Notes: a model not told the origin generated them from the letters alone. A DNA stretch of 64,000 nucleotides from Symbiodinium natans (GCA_905221605.1 CAJNDS010000502.1:204501-268500), one strand, 5' to 3'. Counted from the stretch's first letter, positions 1-9,750 are shown. Made by a program: numbers and translations.

Positions 1-21
1 CAAGCTTTTCTAGGGACAGGC

Positions 22-159
22 AGATCATAAGGTTGACATTTCGCTGTTCAATGCTGGAAAGTTATTTGACAGGTAGCGACTTGCTCCCACCTCCACCCAT
101 GCAACCGAAGCCCCAGTCTACTGCCAACATTGAACAGCAGATTGTCAACTTTATGATTT
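22..159. repeat. Imperfect inverted repeat, about 36-bp arms
   Basis: Arms at 22-57 and 124-159 are reverse complements with a few mismatches; both contain a stretch reading ATCATAA(A/G)GTTGACA on one strand and end near GCTGTTCAATG. The 66-bp spacer has no recognisable gene. It could be the end of a small inverted-repeat transposon or a cruciform. No target duplication was identified. Confidence 0.7.
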
Positions 160-347
160 TGCGGCTACGGGCATAACCTGTCGGTTGACACTTCACCAAG
201 AACAACACCGCTCTTGGCAAAATAACACAGCGGTTATGCATCGAAGCAAAAGCTGCACGAAAACCGCCACTTTTAGAGCGTGAACGCGCGAGACCACGAG
301 CTTCGACGCATACGACGAAACTGCGGGGATTCCACCAGTTCACAATA

Positions 348-467
348 GATTGCCAAAAACCAGACCCGGAAACCGAAAATCGTAGAGTTGGACCCTTTTT
401 AAAGAACTAATAATAAGTGTTTTAAAAAAGGTCCAACTTTACGATTTCGGTCTGCTTTTTGGCAATC
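348..467. repeat. Long near-perfect inverted repeat (foldback)
   Basis: The left arm at 348-400 and the right arm at 424-467 are complementary over about 45 bp. Both begin or end with GATTGCCAAAAA and its complement; the left arm has one extra insertion of about 7 bp. The loop is an AT-rich stretch of about 23 bp. The compact foldback shape fits a MITE-like element or a hairpin-forming spacer; no protein is involved. Confidence 0.8.
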
Positions 468-482
468 TACTTTGCAACTGTC

Positions 483-745
483 GCTTTCCCACAGGCTTCG
501 CACACGGGGCTTTGCTTCCCGCCTCACCCCAAATTCTGCGGCTGCATCACAGCCTGCCCACGGTCTTTGATCGACCTGACTGGGCATCACTGGGCTGCAG
601 CATGGCTGCAGCACCGCCTCCCCGGCTGTTTGCTTCCCACCTCACCCAAAATCCAAGGCTGCAGTACGGCTCTTTGCTTCCCGCCTCAGTCAAGAGGCGG
701 CACGGCCCGGGCTCTTTGCATCCCAACTCGGGCATTAGGGCTACA
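483..745. repeat. Short imperfect tandem repeats
   Basis: Several diverged copies of a unit containing GCTTCCCGCCTCACCC followed by a CTGCAG-rich segment occur at about 508, 627 and 675. ORFs through the region change frame between copies and match no family, so I read it as repeat DNA rather than a gene. Confidence 0.5.
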
Positions 746-957
746 ACGTGAGACACTTCCCAGCACGAAGAACACAAAATGAAGCGCCCCGGGACCCCGG
801 AGCTTCGACATGTATCTCGGCAGAACTTTTACGGCAAAACAACTAAAAGAATGTTCTTTATCAGCTCCAGAAATGCTCGAAAACGCAACACCACGTGGCC
901 AGTCACACGGATCCATTTTCAGGGTCCGAAAAATTACAGAAAACATAGGACACGTCA

Positions 958-1090
958 GATGACCTCCACAGTTAGAGAAACTTCCGGTTCTAAATGAGAC
1001 TTTGCCGCACGTTCTTTTTGCTATTCTTCGAAATTTTAAGGGAGACTGGAAGACGTAGATCAGCAAGAGGCTTATTTGTTCACACAAGAA
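958..1090. mobile_element. Terminal remnant related to the transposon at 16-21 kb, plus shared flank
   Basis: Positions 958-972 match the right terminal inverted repeat of the element at 17970-20968 at 13 of 15 bases. The next stretch, from TAGAGAAAC to GAGGCTTATTTGTT at about 1080, is similar to the DNA just right of the first transposon copy at 17485-17605. This is either a truncated third copy or a repeat family into which the transposon inserted. The left end is not visible. Confidence 0.5.
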
Positions 1091-1105
1091 CAGGGAGAAT
1101 GGGCC

Positions 1106-1480
1106 CCCCCCTTTGGGCAAAGGGGGGGCTTAAGCCCCCCTTTAAGCCCCCCGTTAAGCCCCCCTTAAGCCCCCCTTCAAAGGGGTCCCTGCAAAGGGGG
1201 TCCCTTCTGGGGGGGAGGGGGGGGGGGCAAAGGGTCAAAGCCCTTAAGCCCCCCCTTAAGCCCCCCCTTTAAGCCCTCCCTTAAGCCCCCCCTTAAGCCC
1301 CCCTAAGCCCCCCCCGGCCCCCCCTTAAAGCCCCCTTTAAGCCCCCCTTAAAGCCCCCCTTCAAGCCCCCCCTTTCAGCCCCCCCTAAGCCCCCCTTTAA
1401 AACCCCCTTAAAGCCCCCCTTTAAGGCCCCCCCATTTTAGGGCTGAAAGCCCCCCCTTCAAGCCCCTCTTTTTAAGCAGC
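1106..1480. repeat. C-rich low-complexity block (TTAAGCCCCCC)n
   Basis: About 370 bp of irregular units of six or so C followed by TTAAAG or TTAAG. Unit length drifts, and homopolymer C runs would make the assembly uncertain here. ORFs across it encode only K/P/L-rich low-complexity peptide and are not credible genes. Confidence 0.9.
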
Positions 1481-1495
1481 CGCAACCAAGCCCCC

Positions 1496-1700
1496 CTCAG
1501 TGGAGGGTTTAGGCAGCAGTTTTTTTTTTTTGGACTGACGCCTCTTTACTACATCAGTAGCACAGTAGGCCGGTCTTGTTGGGCTCGACGTAAAGGGTGA
1601 AACAAAGTCAGCGCACACAATCCGCCAGACACAACAAGCAACCACCAAGCAAACAAACACCAAAGAAACAAAGCGAGCAATCGCGCTGAGCTACTAGATA
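1496..1700. other. No gene seen; minisatellite fragment and CA-rich DNA
   Basis: The segment at 1496-1520 (GGAGGGTTTAGGCAGCAG followed by a T run) matches the minisatellite unit found at 28.8-30.4 kb. The rest is CA-rich sequence with no recognisable coding or RNA feature. Confidence 0.5.
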
Positions 1701-1707
1701 CCCCACG

Positions 1708-1880
1708 GACTCAGTACTCGAGGTCGTCAATGAAGTCCCGGTTCACAAGGCAGCACAGAGCTTGTGGGGGAATCGCAAATTGCGACATTGCCAGATTCTC
1801 AAAACCACCATCATGTAGCCACTGGTGCAACAGCGGTTATTCAAACCGAGGTCAGCAGAAGAGGTTCGGATCACGTACTC
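1708..1880. repeat. Direct repeat X, copy 1
   Basis: Begins CACTCAGTACTCGA and includes GTTGCCAGATTC-like and AAAACCACCATCATG segments that recur in the same order at 2787-2960. The two copies are about 1.08 kb apart and diverged. They mark an ancient duplication of this non-coding repeat block. Confidence 0.75.
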
Positions 1881-1962
1881 GTTGTCAAGGACAGACAACC
1901 GACACTCAATGGCGAAAGGATGTTGCAAGTCAGACTCCCTAGGGGGGATGAAAGATGTGCAT

Positions 1963-2312
1963 ATGCCCCATGGTGGTCAGCCAGTGGGGACTTAACAGCA
2001 AGAACAATCAAGGCAAGACCGGCCCAGGGCACTCCATGGTGGTCAGCCAGTGGAGTAGCTCCGAGTTTTGGGTGCTCCATTCACCTTGGCGTACAAGTGC
2101 CCACCCAGAGAGGTGTCCGCGCCCGGCACAGGGGGCATATGCCCAATGGAGGTCAGCCAGTGGGGACTTAACAGCAAGAACAATCAAAGCAGGACCGGCC
2201 CAGGGCACTCCATAGTGGTCAGCCAGTGGAGTAGCTCCGAGCACAGGGTTCTCCAGTCAACCTGGCGTACAAGTGCCCACCCAGAGAGGTGCCCGCGCAC
2301 GGCCAGAGGGGG
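1963..2312. repeat. Tandem repeat of about 180 bp, two full copies
   Basis: Two adjacent copies (about 1963-2140 and 2141-2312) share GGTCAGCCAGTGGGGACTTA, ACCGGCCCAGGGCACTCCAT and CGTACAAGTGCCCACCCAGA. Each copy itself holds two GTGGTCAGCCAGTGG motifs about 65 bp apart. Related single copies lie at 3035-3140 and, more diverged, at 3826-3890. Confidence 0.85.
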
Positions 2313-2509
2313 GGCGAGAGTAGCTGCAGCTACCTATTCCACGGGGAGAGTCCACAGCGAGTTACCAAACCCTTAACGCCACAGGGTTTATAATGACAAC
2401 GAGGAACCTCCCAGTCCAGGCATCTCACACAAGGCCACGCAACCTTGGCGCTGGCCTGCGCATCGGCACGCATCAGGTCCCTCCAAACCCAAACCCGCGA
2501 GGTACGTCG

Positions 2510-2780
2510 GTAAGGAGATGGGAGGGCTCACATCACATTGGTGCCGAAGTGCAAGGATCTCCATGGTATTGCTACTTTGGTCCAATCAGAGCCTTCAGGT
2601 AACATCCACGCGGGCGGGGAGCCCACTTGCCCTGCCGCAGGCCAAGCTCAGACGAGGGTGACCCTCAAGAGGCTCAAGAGGGCCAGGTTGTTCTACAAGT
2701 GGGGAATGGCTCCCTGCCAAGTCAGCGGGTGCATAATCTCCACGTAGAAGTGTCCACAGCCAGCGCGCCGAACTGCTAGG
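2510..2780. repeat. Hairpin-bearing repeat module, copy 1
   Basis: Starts near the palindrome at 2517-2534 and continues through AATCAGAGCC, GGCGGGGAGCCC and GTAGAAGTGTCCACA landmarks. The same landmarks recur in order at 3200-3640 and, on the far side of the helicase polyprotein, at 14330-14620. Similar modules therefore sit on both sides of the ORF block at 4164-13413. Confidence 0.75.
2517..2534. other. Palindromic hairpin a
   Basis: GATGGGAG, a GG loop, then CTCACATC: 7 of 8 stem positions pair. It is one of five intergenic palindromes in the window built as an 8-9 bp stem around GG. Confidence 0.7.
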
Positions 2781-2786
2781 TCACCC

Positions 2787-2960
2787 TGTGCACTCAGTAC
2801 TCGAAATCGTCGAAGAGGCCGGGAGCACACATGTAGCACCGAGTGCGCAGGTGCGTCGCAAAATGCGACGTTGCCAGATTCACAAAACCACCATCATGCA
2901 GCCACCGATGCGAATACATTCAGCAAGCCAAGGCCGTTCACGAGAAGGTTCACAAGCCGC
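2787..2960. repeat. Direct repeat X, copy 2
   Basis: Partner of 1708-1880: same start CACTCAGTACTCGA and the same AAAACCACCATCATG segment, with many substitutions. It ends in a TTCACGAGAAGGTTCAC stretch resembling the beginning of copy 1. No coding function assigned. Confidence 0.75.
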
Positions 2961-3034
2961 CATCACAGGTGGGGCATAGTCGTGCCTTGGCACGGGACGT
3001 TGCAGGTGTCAACCTTCTTGATCCGAAGTATAAA

Positions 3035-3140
3035 GTTGCCCCATGGTGGTCAGCCAGTGGGGACTTAACGGCAAGAACAAAGGGTAGGACCAGCCCAGAG
3101 CACTCCATGGTGGTCAGCCAGTGGAGCCTCTCCAAGCACA
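3035..3140. repeat. Extra copy of the GTGGTCAGCCAGTGG repeat
   Basis: A diverged single copy of the unit tandemly repeated at 1963-2312, again with two GGTCAGCCAGTGG motifs about 65 bp apart. Confidence 0.7.
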
Positions 3141-3199
3141 AGGCGCAACGTTCTTTTGACTCACAAGAGTCTCGTCCGACGGCCAAAGCAGGCTTGTCT

Positions 3200-3640
3200 G
3201 CTTCGTTCCAATCAGAGCCATCAGGTAAACCCAAGCAGGCGGGGACCCCACCTGCCCCGCAGGAAGCGGGAGAGTCCCCCAGTCGAAACTTCGCACTCAA
3301 GGCCAAGCAACTATCTCCTTGGCTGGTGAGGGTTGAGGGTTCAATAACCAGAATCAGACCCTCCATGCCCAAACCGACAGACGTCGGCGAGGAGATGTGA
3401 GGGCTCACATCACGCTTGGCCACCTACCGATGGGGAGGTAGTCATGTATGGCTGCTTTGACGCAAGCAGAGATATACACCCAAGCAGGCAGGGAACCCCG
3501 CAGCAACCCAAGCACAGGCGAGAATGGCTCTCGTGAAGGCCAGGTTGTCCACAGGTGCTCGATGGCACATTGCCAGGGAAGTGGAAACCTGATCTCCGCG
3601 TAGAAGTGTCCACAACCCAGAAGCAGCATCCCCTAGCTGG
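3200..3640. repeat. Hairpin-bearing repeat module, copy 2
   Basis: Contains the AATCAGAGCC, GGCGGGGACCCC and GTAGAAGTGTCCACAA landmarks of the module at 2510-2780, with the hairpin at 3394-3411 in the middle. The order is partly rearranged, consistent with serial duplication. Confidence 0.7.
3394..3411. other. Palindromic hairpin b
   Basis: GATGTGAG, GG, CTCACATC: a perfect 8-bp stem with a 2-nt loop on paper (physically probably a 7-bp stem with a 4-nt loop). Identical to the copy at 4065-4082. Confidence 0.85.
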
Positions 3641-3825
3641 TCTCTCCCAATTGGCATGACGCCGTTGTACGACAAGGGGGTGTCACCGTCCAGACGAGAG
3701 ATGGTCAACACTCAAGTCTGAGGGGTTCACACACGGTCGTAGCACATAGAAGCAGGCAACCTGCCCACCTAGAGGGGGCAGAGGAGAGGAAGATTGGCCG
3801 TTTTACCGATGACAAAGCTGGAACA

Positions 3826-3890
3826 TCCAGGCAGGACCGGTCCAGGGTAGTCCGTGGCAGATGGCCAGTGGAGCAACCACGAAAGAAAGG
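3826..3890. repeat. Diverged copy of the 180-bp repeat
   Basis: GCAGGACCGGTCCAGGG followed by GGCCAGTGGAGCAACCACGA parallels the 1963-2312 unit. It lies next to the downstream end of the minus-strand polyprotein. Confidence 0.55.
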
Positions 3891-4064
3891 CCCCCCGTTC
3901 CCACAGGCACACCGCGGGGCCGACCCAGAAGGGTGTTCACAGCTGCAAGCTGTAAGCACACAAAACACAAAAGACAAGCACGATCCAATCCGTGGCATAG
4001 ACCACGAGAGGGTTGCCAAACCAAGAATATCCCGAGGTAGTCTTGCGGCATGTATCGGCGAGGA

Positions 4065-4082
4065 GATGTGAGGGCTCACATC
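4065..4082. other. Palindromic hairpin c
   Basis: Perfect GATGTGAG-GG-CTCACATC palindrome 82 bp beyond the 3' end of the minus-strand ORF block. Its position suggests a terminator or 3' processing role, but the copies far from any ORF end make a repeat-borne structure equally likely. Confidence 0.85.
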
Positions 4083-4163
4083 ACGCTAGGCAGCATGCCA
4101 AGAAAGGACTCAATGGCGCGTTCGCATGGCGTCAGTAGGAGCCCTCAGATGACAGTTTGCTGT

Positions 4164-6731
4164 CTATTGCCAGGAGCCATCCCAGTCCGGACGCCGGGAG
4201 CGATGGCCAGCTGAGGTGGTATGGGAACGCGTACGGCTGGGCATGACCTGCATTGGAGGCAGCTCTTGCTCATCAACCCCCCACTCAGGGATGCCGTCCG
4301 GAATGGGGATACGCATGTATCTTGTCATTGAGGTTTGGGCCGCGAGCCACATCACCCGGACAGCTTCCTGGATTTGCCTGTACTGCACAACACCTTCGTC
4401 CTTATACTGAAAGGGGAAGGAGGTAACTGCAGCACGCAGGGCCGAAGGATCAGGGTCCTTGGGGGTGCCATGACAGTACATCCTAAACCAGAAGCTGTTG
4501 AGTCGCTGCTTGGTTGGATGTTTGGCTCGCATGAGCCCCTTAATGGCAGCCCAATGAGCAGTGGCTGCGTCATACCACGCATTTTGGGGACGTTGGGGCC
4601 CATGCTTGGTGGGTGTGGTGCTGATCCCTTTCCAATGCGCATCAAAGATGACTGGCAGCCGGAAAGGGGCGGAGACATCCACTTCTCGCAAAGCTGCAAG
4701 GTCAGTGGTTCGCAGCTCCGAGAAGCGCCAATCATTCACCTGTGCCTCGGGTTCGTCCTCCGCGTCCGACATGTCATCCATCGGGCAGGGAGAGCCTTCG
4801 TTAGTTTCGGAAGAGATGCTGACGACCTCCGGCGAGGTTGCTGCAGTGTTCGCTTCCACAGGCGCAGCACAGGGCGAGGAGAGCAAGCACTCTAGGGGCA
4901 ACACTCGCCGTAGAAAAACAGCCATTCTGTGAGAGGTGTCAGGCCATTCCAAGTTAAAAACTGACCAAAAATGTTCAATGTTTTGGTTGGCCACCGAGGC
5001 CGCAAGAGCAAGCCGGATGGCGTCAAGGAAATGGGCAGGGGGGAGGTCCGGCCTAAATTCTTGATAGTGCCTTTGCCCAAGTGTCTCTGTGCCCTGCAGC
5101 GTGATGCCTAGGAACGTATTCAGGCTGGGCTGGGCAAGCCTGGCCGTTTCCACGTCCGTGTGCTTAGCAGCTGCGGCCCATGCCTGCAAGGCTTCTTGGG
5201 AGGCTTGGCCAGTGACTTGTGGCAGTCCACTGTGCGCGTCCATCACATATTTGGTAGTAGGGCACTTGGGACACCGATAAGCGCGGCCAGCCAAGAAGGC
5301 CACCATGGCTGCAGGCGGCACATTGATCTGCAGGTCAGTAATTTTATTGTCAGATTCAGGAAAACCAATAACAATGGGCAGCCCTGCCGTACGCTCCAGG
5401 GGACCTTTTTGGTGGGACTCGAATGCGAGCAGAAGTGCACCCAGCCAATAATCTGGGTCAGCGTAGCTGAGCATTGCAGGAAAACTGGCATTGATGACAC
5501 TCGGCAAGTCCGACACCGCAGAGAAAAGATCCGCGATGTACTGCGCTGTGGTAAGAAAGCCATACCCCACCAGGGACTCCGAAAGCCTTGCTTTGTCCAG
5601 CTGCGGGACCGGGCAATCCAACATTTCAGCAAGGTCGAAATGCTGCAATGCCCCCGACAATCTAAGGCACTGCGTGATGATAGGGTCATAAACCTTCAAA
5701 TACGCTGCCGGAAACGTTTCAGGCAGATGCAGTAGCGTGTCAGCGATTCCGATCAGCATATCCGAGTCTTGCAGCTGGTTCGGTATGCCGTTCAAAAACA
5801 CCTCATAGGCCCTATATGCCCGAAGCTGCTGGCAGTGTGTTGTGAGGTGTTGCGAGTCACGCAGGTTCATGTAGGGCCGAGGTTTGACATTCTTACCAAA
5901 GTGATGTCCCGCTGCAAGTGCGCGCCACATGAGATCACAGACCGAGATCTGCATGATGGGTGCGCAGGCTGGGGCGCTGGGATCGCGGGTGCCGCTGGGC
6001 TCGCTAGGCCCTCGAGGCTTGGCTTTTGGTGGTTCCAGCTGCTGAGAGCCGTCTTTGTCCAAAGCGAGAGGCCGACTTTCCTTGCGAGCTTGGACAGCGG
6101 GCACAGGCCTGGCGGGGATGGGCGTCAGGCCATGGGGAGGCATAGGGAGATACGATTTTGGTTCCGTCAGGCCAAGTGAGTCCGTGGGAGACTTAGCGCA
6201 AGGGGGCTGTGACGCCTCAACCGTCCTAATCCCATCCGGAGATGCTGTGTGCGTGGGCCGTGTCCGGGGGCTGGGTGGACGTCGTACGCCAGGCGGCGGG
6301 TCCCTAATGTTGCCGCCACTACGGGGTGGACACGAGGCGGCGCTACCCCCTCCGATCCTGTGATCAACTTCACTAGAGGGAGTCGTCACACAAGCATCCA
6401 GAGCAATAGGACTCGCGGCCGGCACAACCGCAGGCTCTTTCGTTGCAGGCTCCTTCGTCAGTGGTCCTCTCTCCCGCGTTGGGGTGCCGCAAGGGGTTCG
6501 GGAAACGTCCCGTTTAGCTGGCGGAGGCGGGCTGACAGCTGCCGCAATGGGGCCCCCCGCGGCCCGAGGCTTGAGCCATGGTGTACCCCACCTCTCGCCA
6601 TGGCGTGCGTTGGTGGTAGCCTCGCCTTGGGCTGGCGACTGCTGCGGCGTAGGAACCTCGACTGCAGTAGCAACTACCACGTCGGGACTGTTAATACCCG
6701 CGGGCACAGGGCTGTTTCCCGGGGAGTCCAC
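4164..6731 (-). CDS. C-terminal part of helicase polyprotein (ORF 4): Pro-rich linker plus two unknown domains
   Basis: About 855 codons, entered from the helicase frame by a +1 shift near 6880. The GTG at 6731 is not a real start, because the same frame stays open upstream with protein-like sequence to about 6880. Residues 1-250 are a Pro/Ser/Thr-rich disordered linker. Residues 255-610 form a probably helical region with a lone CPKC pair (YRCPKCP) near residue 485. An acidic stretch (DDMSDAEDEPEAQ) separates it from a final basic, Trp-containing domain ending DWDGSWQ. No known family was recognised. Its role can only be inferred from fusion to the SF1 helicase. Stop at 4164-4166. Confidence 0.7.
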   Translation of the reverse strand: MDSPGNSPVPAGINSPDVVVATAVEVPTPQQSPAQGEATTNARHGERWGTPWLKPRAAGGPIAAAVSPPPPAKRDVSRTPCGTPTRERGPLTKEPATKEPAVVPAASPIALDACVTTPSSEVDHRIGGGSAASCPPRSGGNIRDPPPGVRRPPSPRTRPTHTASPDGIRTVEASQPPCAKSPTDSLGLTEPKSYLPMPPHGLTPIPARPVPAVQARKESRPLALDKDGSQQLEPPKAKPRGPSEPSGTRDPSAPACAPIMQISVCDLMWRALAAGHHFGKNVKPRPYMNLRDSQHLTTHCQQLRAYRAYEVFLNGIPNQLQDSDMLIGIADTLLHLPETFPAAYLKVYDPIITQCLRLSGALQHFDLAEMLDCPVPQLDKARLSESLVGYGFLTTAQYIADLFSAVSDLPSVINASFPAMLSYADPDYWLGALLLAFESHQKGPLERTAGLPIVIGFPESDNKITDLQINVPPAAMVAFLAGRAYRCPKCPTTKYVMDAHSGLPQVTGQASQEALQAWAAAAKHTDVETARLAQPSLNTFLGITLQGTETLGQRHYQEFRPDLPPAHFLDAIRLALAASVANQNIEHFWSVFNLEWPDTSHRMAVFLRRVLPLECLLSSPCAAPVEANTAATSPEVVSISSETNEGSPCPMDDMSDAEDEPEAQVNDWRFSELRTTDLAALREVDVSAPFRLPVIFDAHWKGISTTPTKHGPQRPQNAWYDAATAHWAAIKGLMRAKHPTKQRLNSFWFRMYCHGTPKDPDPSALRAAVTSFPFQYKDEGVVQYRQIQEAVRVMWLAAQTSMTRYMRIPIPDGIPEWGVDEQELPPMQVMPSRTRSHTTSAGHRSRRPDWDGSWQ

Positions 6732-6732
6732 A

Positions 6733-9700
6733 TCAATCGCAGTTTCGGAGGCAGCCGTACCCGTACGAACAGGTAGGAGGTGAAGACCACGGGGGGCTCG
6801 CAGTACGCCGGCCTTGTCTTCGAAACCCGGAAGCCGGGTCAGCGCGTTGAGCAGATCCCTGCTTGGGCGGCATCCTAATGCTGGTGTCCCCTAGCAAGCA
6901 GGTGAGGTACTGGGCGACCCCATCTCCTTCCCTCACCGGCTGGAAGGGGACACAATACACAGCATTGGGCAGGGGCTCCAGGACGAAGCCGCGCGTTTGC
7001 AGACTAACAATGGTGCCCGAGTAGGAGTTGGAGGTGAAAGAGGGACTCCCCCATCCTTCTTGCTGAAGTGTGCGGTAAAAAACCTCCCGCTTATCTCCCC
7101 AGGTGGCCTTCAAAGCCCACGCTTGATGCAGGGGTGGTGTTTCAAAGAGGTCCAGCCCAACTTTGCGTTCCGCAGGCAGCACGATGCTGGCTACTGTCCG
7201 TTCTCGGAAGGCTTGCTTGTGTAATGCCGTTGCAATGCCAGGGCCATCCATGCTCCACAAGCTGGCTTGTGTGCGCACATATTCAGCGCATTCAATTAGG
7301 CCCCCGGTTGCGCAGGCCGCCATTTGGAAGCATGCACCTATACCATCAGAGTAGTGCGGTGCCACGAAAACCAAAGCCCCAAGCCCTCTCGTGAAGGAGG
7401 AGGTGGCTCGGGCAAACCCTGCCTCGCTACTAAACAGGAATCCAGAAGCCCGACATGTCACAAAGACACATATCCCAAATGTGGGGCCAGTGGAGCAGGC
7501 CGTGGTGATAGCGCCGAAGAAGCGTTTAAGGGACCCTATGCGATTCATGAGGAAGGTCCGAAACGTCACAAGGCTCCAAGTGTTGGGCGCGCCAGTCAGC
7601 GGGAAGTCTTCCGCGGTTTGGCAGGCTTCAAGTAGGCTCATATCGTCATCGCCCAGTGGGTCTGCGGGGAGACTCAACTGCAGCATAAACTTCATTTGGG
7701 TAACAATCCTGGCACACTGAGAGACCATCCCGATAGGGGAGTCAGGATAGACCGGGTGCCCAAAAGTGAGCACAATGTCCGCCAGGACCATGCTGAGGTC
7801 GTAGCTTCTGCCTATTTTGGTTTGGGTCTCATCCTGATCTTGCACCCGTACCCATCGACACGTTTCCATCCACCTGCCTGCAAGGCTACGCAGTGGCCGC
7901 CCGAGCAGGTGCTGCATCGTGGGACCTGGTGGCATACGTAGCCGAGGGACCCTGCCTATCAGCTCGAAGCGGCACGCCTCCGAGTACCGACATGCGTATA
8001 GAATGGCAGCAATCTCAGGAGGGAGGCGCATGGATGAACAGAGCGAGAGGTTGACAGCCGGTCCGACAATGGCCTTCAGCCCGGCGGCCTGCATGACTGT
8101 CTCGGCTTGCTTCGGTTTGACGATGCTTATACAGAGAATCGATTCCAGCATCGAGACCGCTGAGAACAACACCTCAGACGCTCCAGAGGAACGGTGGGGC
8201 TTGCCCCAAGAGGGCATCTCGCCTTGTCCCTTTTTCCACGGGCCGGAACTTTGGGCCGTTTGCCGCAAAAGGGCCGCAGGCAAGGTGGCTGGCGTGTGGA
8301 GGTCGGCAGGGACCGCATTGAGACCACAAATCTTTTGCTCCAACAACTCCGTGACGAAGTGGTAATTGGGCCGCGATCCTCCAGCGGGCTGTCTGTGGTC
8401 GCCAATCATGACATCAAGTGCATGCTTGATGTGCGCCAGAATGGTGTTGGAACCAGGCGTGCCCAATTGCTGGGCTTCATCTCGGAGGAGCAACTCAACA
8501 TCCTTTAGACGGTTAATGAGCTGCGAGTAGGGAAAGCTAAGCCTTGCCACAATCGTACCATGTGTCGTGGCTACAAGTAGCCCCCGGTACAAATCGTGCA
8601 CATCAAAAGGGAGCTTATGTGTGTCCTTCTCCTTGTTACCCGGTATGCGAACGATGCGGCTGCGAACAAATTCATTGCTAGCAGTCGTGAGCCTATCAAC
8701 CGCTTCGACATAGGCCCGAACCGATTCATTGCCATGAGCGGTGTACAGGGTGAGCCGGCTCGTCAGGCACGCAAGGAGTACTCCTAGAAACGCGCAGGAT
8801 CGTGTCTTCCCGCTGCCGGGCGCACCCGTTATGAATACAGAAGTACGATTAGCGGCCAGGCCGTACGAGCACGCTCCCAGCAGCGCTGCCAGGTGTCCGT
8901 CCGCCCCCCAAAAGGTATCACAGAGGCACGTAAGGAAGGCGGGACCAACCGCGAGCGCAAAGATGCTGGCTCGAGTCCTCGGATCGTGCTCGTTGCTCAA
9001 CGAGTCATGGGACAGGCGTAGACACTCCGCATGCCACAGCGCAGGAGTCCGGGCGTCCTCTTGGCCGGGCAGCGGAGAGTCAGGCAGCGTAGCTAACACG
9101 CCACTCAGCAGCGTCGGCGTCCATTCTTTGCGATAGGATTGTTCCTCCGCAAGCCAAAGGTTGAGGAAGCTTTGCAAGGGGTTGGAAGCCCCCGGACCCG
9201 CAGTAAGCGATGCCTGCGCAGCTTGCGTTTCGTGCTTGCCTCTGAAGACTTGGCAGACCTCCGGGTGAATGAGCTGTGCCCATGTGTCGTGCCAGTTCCC
9301 TCTCACCACTAGCCCGATAAGGAGGACAAGCACTAAATCTGTGAGAAAGCCCGGCAACCACTGTGGCTGCCGGATGGCATCAAGAGGCGAGTCTTCTAGC
9401 GGAACGCCCAATGCAACATGCTGCCTTTCCCTAGGCATGTGTAACAGAGCATCCCAAAGCGGGGTAGAGGCTCCTCCGGGCAGAACCTCAAGCTGGCTGA
9501 CTCTCGGCAGTGAGGGTCGTTGCGCGAATTGGTTGTGCTGTTCATCAGTCAAGAGCAGGGCAATGGTTATATTGACAGGCTGCATGGCCTTACTTTCTCC
9601 AGGGCCGGTGAAAAGCTTCTTCGGGGCAAGGAGCTCTATAAACATGCCTGGGTAGGCCACATCCCCCTTGCAAGGTAACCAGCAAAGCAGTGCCCTTGGC

Positions 9701-9750
9701 CGGCACTTTGCCAGCGACAGCAAACCACTTTGTAGCCCAGTCAGGGACAT
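6733..9750 (-). CDS. Upf1-like superfamily 1 helicase domain of polyprotein (ORF 3)
   Basis: About 1,005 codons carrying a full set of SF1B helicase motifs: Walker A GAPGSGKT at residues 309-316, a TTHGTIVARL segment at 395-404, Walker B DEAQQ at 424-428, motif III GDHRQPAGG at 450-458, motif IV-like SSMRLPPEIAAILYACRYS at 572-590, IGMVSQCARIV at 673-683, and a motif VI-like FTRGLGALVFVAP at 786-798. This order and the DEAQQ/GDxxQ pair point to the Upf1/Dna2/Mov10 branch rather than Pif1 or UvrD. ATP-driven RNA or DNA unwinding is the expected activity. The N-terminal 55 codons overlap ORF 2 and the last 50 or so codons overlap the upstream extension of ORF 4, so the true junctions lie inside the overlaps. 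Whether it is expressed is unknown. Confidence 0.88.
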   Translation of the reverse strand: MSLTGLQSGLLSLAKCRPRALLCWLPCKGDVAYPGMFIELLAPKKLFTGPGESKAMQPVNITIALLLTDEQHNQFAQRPSLPRVSQLEVLPGGASTPLWDALLHMPRERQHVALGVPLEDSPLDAIRQPQWLPGFLTDLVLVLLIGLVVRGNWHDTWAQLIHPEVCQVFRGKHETQAAQASLTAGPGASNPLQSFLNLWLAEEQSYRKEWTPTLLSGVLATLPDSPLPGQEDARTPALWHAECLRLSHDSLSNEHDPRTRASIFALAVGPAFLTCLCDTFWGADGHLAALLGACSYGLAANRTSVFITGAPGSGKTRSCAFLGVLLACLTSRLTLYTAHGNESVRAYVEAVDRLTTASNEFVRSRIVRIPGNKEKDTHKLPFDVHDLYRGLLVATTHGTIVARLSFPYSQLINRLKDVELLLRDEAQQLGTPGSNTILAHIKHALDVMIGDHRQPAGGSRPNYHFVTELLEQKICGLNAVPADLHTPATLPAALLRQTAQSSGPWKKGQGEMPSWGKPHRSSGASEVLFSAVSMLESILCISIVKPKQAETVMQAAGLKAIVGPAVNLSLCSSMRLPPEIAAILYACRYSEACRFELIGRVPRLRMPPGPTMQHLLGRPLRSLAGRWMETCRWVRVQDQDETQTKIGRSYDLSMVLADIVLTFGHPVYPDSPIGMVSQCARIVTQMKFMLQLSLPADPLGDDDMSLLEACQTAEDFPLTGAPNTWSLVTFRTFLMNRIGSLKRFFGAITTACSTGPTFGICVFVTCRASGFLFSSEAGFARATSSFTRGLGALVFVAPHYSDGIGACFQMAACATGGLIECAEYVRTQASLWSMDGPGIATALHKQAFRERTVASIVLPAERKVGLDLFETPPLHQAWALKATWGDKREVFYRTLQQEGWGSPSFTSNSYSGTIVSLQTRGFVLEPLPNAVYCVPFQPVREGDGVAQYLTCLLGDTSIRMPPKQGSAQRADPASGFRRQGRRTASPPWSSPPTCSYGYGCLRNCD

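Noticed and set aside
1963-2312. CRISPR-like array (repeated GTGGTCAGCCAGTGG)
   Set aside because: Spacing is irregular, intervening DNA is itself repeated, and the host is eukaryotic.
6560-6590. Spliced-leader-like GGCTCAAG on the minus strand
   Set aside because: It lies inside protein-like coding sequence of ORF 4 and the upstream TTTT stretch is missing.
6733-9750. Helitron Rep-helicase
   Set aside because: No HUH replication-initiator motif was seen upstream, and the helicase motifs are Upf1-like, not Pif1-like.
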